DNA of 34,446 nt from Bacteroidaceae bacterium (GTDB lineage Bacteria; Bacteroidota; Bacteroidia; Bacteroidales; Bacteroidaceae), in contig JAFYQH010000019.1 in the NCBI GenBank assembly GCA_017547205.1, positions 1 to 34,446 on the forward strand. Reading direction: 5' to 3'. The translations under genes and the position numbers were made by a program. This document shows, piece after piece, positions 31,846-34,446 of the stretch (the stretch's first letter is position 1; each line of letters opens with the position of its first letter). The notes under the pieces were generated by a model. The model saw nothing but the letters and a program-made list of their open reading frames with translations. It ran no database searches and had not been told where the DNA came from.

Positions 31846-32401
31846 CTTTCAGCGAGTTTACTATCGCTCGGCAATACTCAAGTAAACTTGGTATTGCTCT
31901 CGCTTAATCGTAAACTTGACCTTCAGCGAGTTTGCTGCGCAATAGCATAGCTAAAGTAAACTTGACCTTCAGCGAGTTTGCTGTGGCTCGGCATAGTAAG
32001 CAAGCTCCCTCTGCTCTCGCCTTAATCGCAAACTTGACTTTTAGCGAATTTGCTGTGGCTCGGCATAGTGAGCAAGCTCCCTCTGCTCTCGCCTTAATCG
32101 CAAACTTGACTTTCAACGAGTTTGCTATCGCTCGGCAATACTCAAGTAAACTTGGTATTGCTCTCGCTTAATCGCAAACTTGACCTTCAGCGAGTTTACT
32201 ATCGCTCGGCAATACTCAAGTAAACTTGGTATTGCTCTCGCTTAATCGCAAACTTGACTTTCAGCGAGTTTACTATCGCTCGGCAATACTCAAGTAAACT
32301 TGGTATTGCTCTCGCTTAATCGTAAACTTGACCTTAAGCGAGTTTGCTGTGGCTCGGCATAGTGAGCAAGCTCCCTCTGCTCTCGCCTTAATCGCAAACT
32401 T
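31846..32401. repeat. array of eight tandem structured units, mostly 72-75 nt, of two types
   Basis: Units are 31846-31920, 31921-31966 (short), 31967-32038, 32039-32110, 32111-32184, 32185-32258, 32259-32332 and 32333-32401. Each begins (C)TTTCAGCGAGTTT or a near variant; the first seven end AAACTTGAC and the last breaks off at AAACTT. Type A (units 1, 5, 6, 7; 74-75 nt) carries GCTCGGCAATACTCAAG-TAAA-CTTGGTATTGC. Type B (units 3, 4, 8; about 72 nt) carries GCTCGGCATAGTGAGCAAGC with TCCCTCTGC. Both form an internal hairpin. The outer arms (CGAGTTTAC or CGAGTTTGC with GTAAACTTG or GCAAACTTG) pair within the unit. Unit lengths not divisible by three in type A argue against coding. Confidence 0.9.
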
Positions 32402-32431
32402 CTGTTTCCATTGGTCTTATTGTTTTAGTGA

Positions 32432-32457
32432 GCAGGAGGGCGGTCAAGCCCGCCTGC
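32432..32457. other. GC-rich hairpin after the fimbrillin-like gene
   Basis: GCAGG-A-GGGC-GGTCAA-GCCC-G-CCTGC forms a 9-bp stem with one mismatch, 12 nt after the stop at 32469 on the minus strand. No T-run follows on that strand, so it is not a classical terminator, though it may protect the 3' end. Confidence 0.45.
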
Positions 32458-32468
32458 CCTGAATCATT

Positions 32469-34013
32469 TTAGTTTTCCGTCGGATTTCCATCATCATCGT
32501 ATTCCACCACTTTATCCGGAGTGGTCGCATCAAGTCCGGTGTAGCAGTAAATGGTGCTGCTCGTTACCGAACCGCCTTCGCCGCAGTTAATGCTACTGGT
32601 AGCATATGTATCACCATTGACATTACCATCCACATCGCCCAAATATCCAATATAGTCAGATGCAGAGTGGTATCTAAAGGTGTGAACCTCAGAATCCGAG
32701 ATGATCACAATAGGAATCGTATCCGGCCAATCAACCAAACTCCAAGCACTGCCGATACCGGGAGCAGAAGTGTATTGGTCACCGGCACCATAAGCATATA
32801 CGACTGCGTTTGTAATATTGATTGTTCCGCAGGTACCTTCGCCTGCTGCACCAATGGCTGCAGCGTAAAAGTTGTTCGTATATGCATATACTGTGACATT
32901 TGAAATGTTAATGTTACCGGCATTATAACTTTCGCTGTTGTAGATGTACTTTCCGCCAATAGCTGCTACAGAATTACCGGTAACACGAAGAGTATTATTT
33001 GTACTGTTCGAGGTGATATTAACCGTTCCGCCCTCTGCCACGAAGATACCGCCAGCAGTTGTGTTTGAGTATTGCGCTGTTGTACTTAATGTATTGTCAC
33101 CCAACACAAATATGGTTGCGTTGCTGCCGGATGCGATGTCTATGGCACTGCCACTGCTAACCGTAATGCTTGCACCATTCAGCACAATCCTCGGATTTCC
33201 GCTTTCCACCTTGATGCCGTAGTTGCCTGTGCCTGTGAAGAGATAATAGCCATCACCGGTGATGGTGTATGTTTCGGTCTGCTCTGACAAATCCACCTCT
33301 GTCTTTTTACCTGCGTACAGCACATAGCTCTTGCCCGCTTCGGTGGCAGTGGTGAAGGTGTATTTATCAGCAAGGACAGTTTCACCATTCTTCACTGTCA
33401 CCGAACCATCGGCAGCAAACGTTCCGTAGAGGTAGGCGTTACCGTTCCCGTCGGTGGTGAGGGAATAAGAGTCAGAGGCTGTGCCTCCATCGGCGGGAGT
33501 GAAGTCCGTAACGGTTACGGTAAGTTCCTGCTCTGCCTCTGCCACGATGCGCAAACGGCTGTAAGTGCGGACGGCGTTCGCGAAAGAGATGCTCAGCGTG
33601 TTGTCCGCAATCGTGCAGTCGGTCGTCGTGAGGTATTCGCCCAAGCCCGAGGTGGTGGAGGGGTTGTAAACCGCCGTAGCGGTGGGCGTCTCGGTTTTAA
33701 GATATGAAAGTGTGCTGGAGGAAGTCCATGCACTGCCATTGTAAGTGAGGGTGGCGGTCTGCGTGCCGTAGTAGTCGGAGATGAATGTCACCGTGATTAC
33801 ATCGCCCTCTGCCCAAGCGGTCTTTCCCCCGTCGGGCGTGCCGAGGCTTGAAGCCCTTGTCTGCGGATTTTCATCAAATGCGGGGAAATCACTTACCACG
33901 AACTGCAAGGTACCGTTCTCCACAGGCTGCAACGTATCATCCAACTCCTGACTGCACGATGCTGTCGCTACCAATGCAACAGCCATTAGTATGTATTGAA
34001 AAATCTTTTTCAT
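32469..34013 (-). CDS. fimbrillin-like surface lipoprotein with beta-helix-like C-terminus
   Basis: This 514-residue exported lipoprotein has a signal peptide ending in the lipobox ATASC (Cys20), so it is lipid-anchored. The N-terminal half resembles the fimbrillin/Mfa-like family of Bacteroidales: TLQFVVSDFPAF, the diagnostic AWAEGDVITVTF, and a long Thr/Ser-rich beta-sandwich region. The C-terminal half (about 260-480) is a run of short Asn/Gly-rich strands (GTVNITSN, GNINISNVTVYAY, GTINITNAVVYAYG), as in parallel beta-helices of adhesin or carbohydrate-binding proteins. It ends in an acidic tail. It follows the partial fimbrillin gene after 15 nt with a good AGGAGGG site. A role as fimbrial tip or anchor adhesin is likely but not shown. 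Confidence 0.8.
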   Translation of the reverse strand: MKKIFQYILMAVALVATASCSQELDDTLQPVENGTLQFVVSDFPAFDENPQTRASSLGTPDGGKTAWAEGDVITVTFISDYYGTQTATLTYNGSAWTSSSTLSYLKTETPTATAVYNPSTTSGLGEYLTTTDCTIADNTLSISFANAVRTYSRLRIVAEAEQELTVTVTDFTPADGGTASDSYSLTTDGNGNAYLYGTFAADGSVTVKNGETVLADKYTFTTATEAGKSYVLYAGKKTEVDLSEQTETYTITGDGYYLFTGTGNYGIKVESGNPRIVLNGASITVSSGSAIDIASGSNATIFVLGDNTLSTTAQYSNTTAGGIFVAEGGTVNITSNSTNNTLRVTGNSVAAIGGKYIYNSESYNAGNINISNVTVYAYTNNFYAAAIGAAGEGTCGTINITNAVVYAYGAGDQYTSAPGIGSAWSLVDWPDTIPIVIISDSEVHTFRYHSASDYIGYLGDVDGNVNGDTYATSSINCGEGGSVTSSTIYCYTGLDATTPDKVVEYDDDGNPTEN

Positions 34014-34020
34014 ATTCTTG

Positions 34021-34027
34021 CCCTCCT
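34021..34027 (-). promoter_or_regulatory. strong Shine-Dalgarno site
   Basis: The minus strand reads AGGAGGG, 7 nt before the ATG at 34013 and directly after the stop of the upstream gene. Such a full site is uncommon in Bacteroidetes and supports the chosen start. Confidence 0.6.
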
Positions 34028-34028
34028 G

Positions 34029-34446
34029 TTAATTTAAGTCTTCTTCTGAATCATTATCCCAACCAGGAATATCGTTACCGATAGTCGTTTCCTCAATTGT
34101 CACCTTATCCTTACCCACCTTGAGGTCGAAGGTATAATGCTTGCCAGCCTCAAGGAGTGCTTCGTTTTTATCGGTTGTTGCAGGATCATCAACCAACTTG
34201 ACCGTCTTTTCCTCACCGTTCACTTTCAGCGTCATGAGAGTCCATTCGGTAGGAATAATGATTTCGTTGTTATTGTTCCGCTCGCGGTTGGTAACAAGCA
34301 TTGCAGTATATGTGCCGTTTGTTTTTTCTTCAAAAGGCTTTACATCTATAATTCCATAATTGATATTCCAACCTATAAATTCATTCTCAATATTGTCATA
34401 AGGGTCATTATAGCGAGACGAGTCAAAGCTTTTAAAACGTACATCC
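34029..34446 (-). CDS. fimbrillin family protein, C-terminal part (5' end outside window)
   Basis: The frame is open from the right window edge to the TAA at 34029, giving about 138 C-terminal residues. An internal ATG at 34301 is not the start, since coding continues upstream (FIGWNINYGIIDVKPFEE). The end has the usual closing pattern of Mfa-like fimbrillins: NNEIIIPTEWTLMTLKVNGEE, then LEAGKHYTFDLKVGKDKVTI and DIPGWDNDSEEDLN. In family structures these final strands help close the C-terminal domain or serve polymerisation. It is the upstream gene of the lipoprotein at 32469-34013, 15 nt away, so both belong to one fimbrial-type operon that starts outside the window. Confidence 0.82.
   Translation of the reverse strand, partial: DVRFKSFDSSRYNDPYDNIENEFIGWNINYGIIDVKPFEEKTNGTYTAMLVTNRERNNNNEIIIPTEWTLMTLKVNGEEKTVKLVDDPATTDKNEALLEAGKHYTFDLKVGKDKVTIEETTIGNDIPGWDNDSEEDLN

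Noticed and set aside
31904-32116. 70-residue minus-strand frame with repeated KVKFAIKARAEGA segments
   Set aside because: It is only the repeat array read in one frame. Type B units happen to be 72 nt (24 codons), but type A units of 74-75 nt and the 46-nt unit break the frame.
31846-32401. CRISPR array
   Set aside because: The units are contiguous with no unique spacers, are about 73 nt long in two types, and no cas gene is in the window.
34029-34301. A complete 90-residue gene starting at the ATG at 34301
   Set aside because: The coding frame continues upstream to the window edge with fimbrillin-like sequence, so this ATG is internal.

Overview
The window looks like a chromosomal segment of a Bacteroidales bacterium (Bacteroides, Phocaeicola or Prevotella relatives). 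The pointers are: promoter -7 boxes of the form TAnnTTTG instead of sigma70 TATAAT; a fimbrillin-type lipoprotein locus; a GT3-type glycogen synthase beside a GT35 phosphorylase; a DUF3667 protein; a DPS-like ferritin; a tricorn-type S41 protease; and generally weak Shine-Dalgarno sequences. No rRNA, tRNA, CRISPR array, intact insertion sequence or phage gene was found.

Layout. Positions 1-662 (minus) hold the N-terminal third of an exported M16 zinc protease. 942-3416 (plus) is a tight three-gene unit: a DUF2148 ferredoxin-domain protein, agmatine deiminase and N-carbamoylputrescine amidase. The last two give agmatine -> N-carbamoylputrescine -> putrescine. A bidirectional terminator separates this unit from a convergent DPS-like ferritin (3463-3978). 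4215-5783 (plus) holds a divergent ThiE/TenI-like protein and PRPP synthetase. 5913-8923 (minus) is a visibly AT-richer two-gene unit: a zinc-ribbon membrane protein (DUF3667) followed by a TPR - transmembrane - coiled-coil - helix-turn-helix protein. 9461-10096 is an exported protein of unknown function behind a long leader that holds decayed open stretches. panB lies at 10207-11028 (minus).

11271-17439 (plus) encodes both subunits of an AddAB-type helicase-nuclease for double-strand-break processing. It is followed by a possible small structured RNA (about 17511-17615), a membrane acyltransferase (17704-18852) and, convergent to it, a U32-family protein (18860-20683). 20938-24240 (plus) is a large secreted tricorn-like protease. 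The rest is almost all on the minus strand: a PhnP-like metallo-hydrolase with murB (24311-26090), a hemolysin III/PAQR membrane protein (26329-26991), and the glycogen pair glgA-glgP (31448 down to 27194). Last comes a fimbrillin-like lipoprotein pair (34446 down to 32469).

The feature least explained by ordinary genes is an array of eight tandem, mostly 72-75 nt units at 31846-32401, between the 3' end of the fimbrillin pair and the glycogen synthase promoter. Two sequence types alternate in it. Both keep an internal hairpin although its sequence differs, and the arms closing each unit change together in nearly all units. This suggests a selected RNA or DNA fold and not a protein or CRISPR array. 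Other second-look items are the candidate small RNA, a 15-bp hairpin at the predicted 5' end of the glgA transcript, perfect palindromes near murB, and tandem 12-mers upstream of the DUF3667 promoter.
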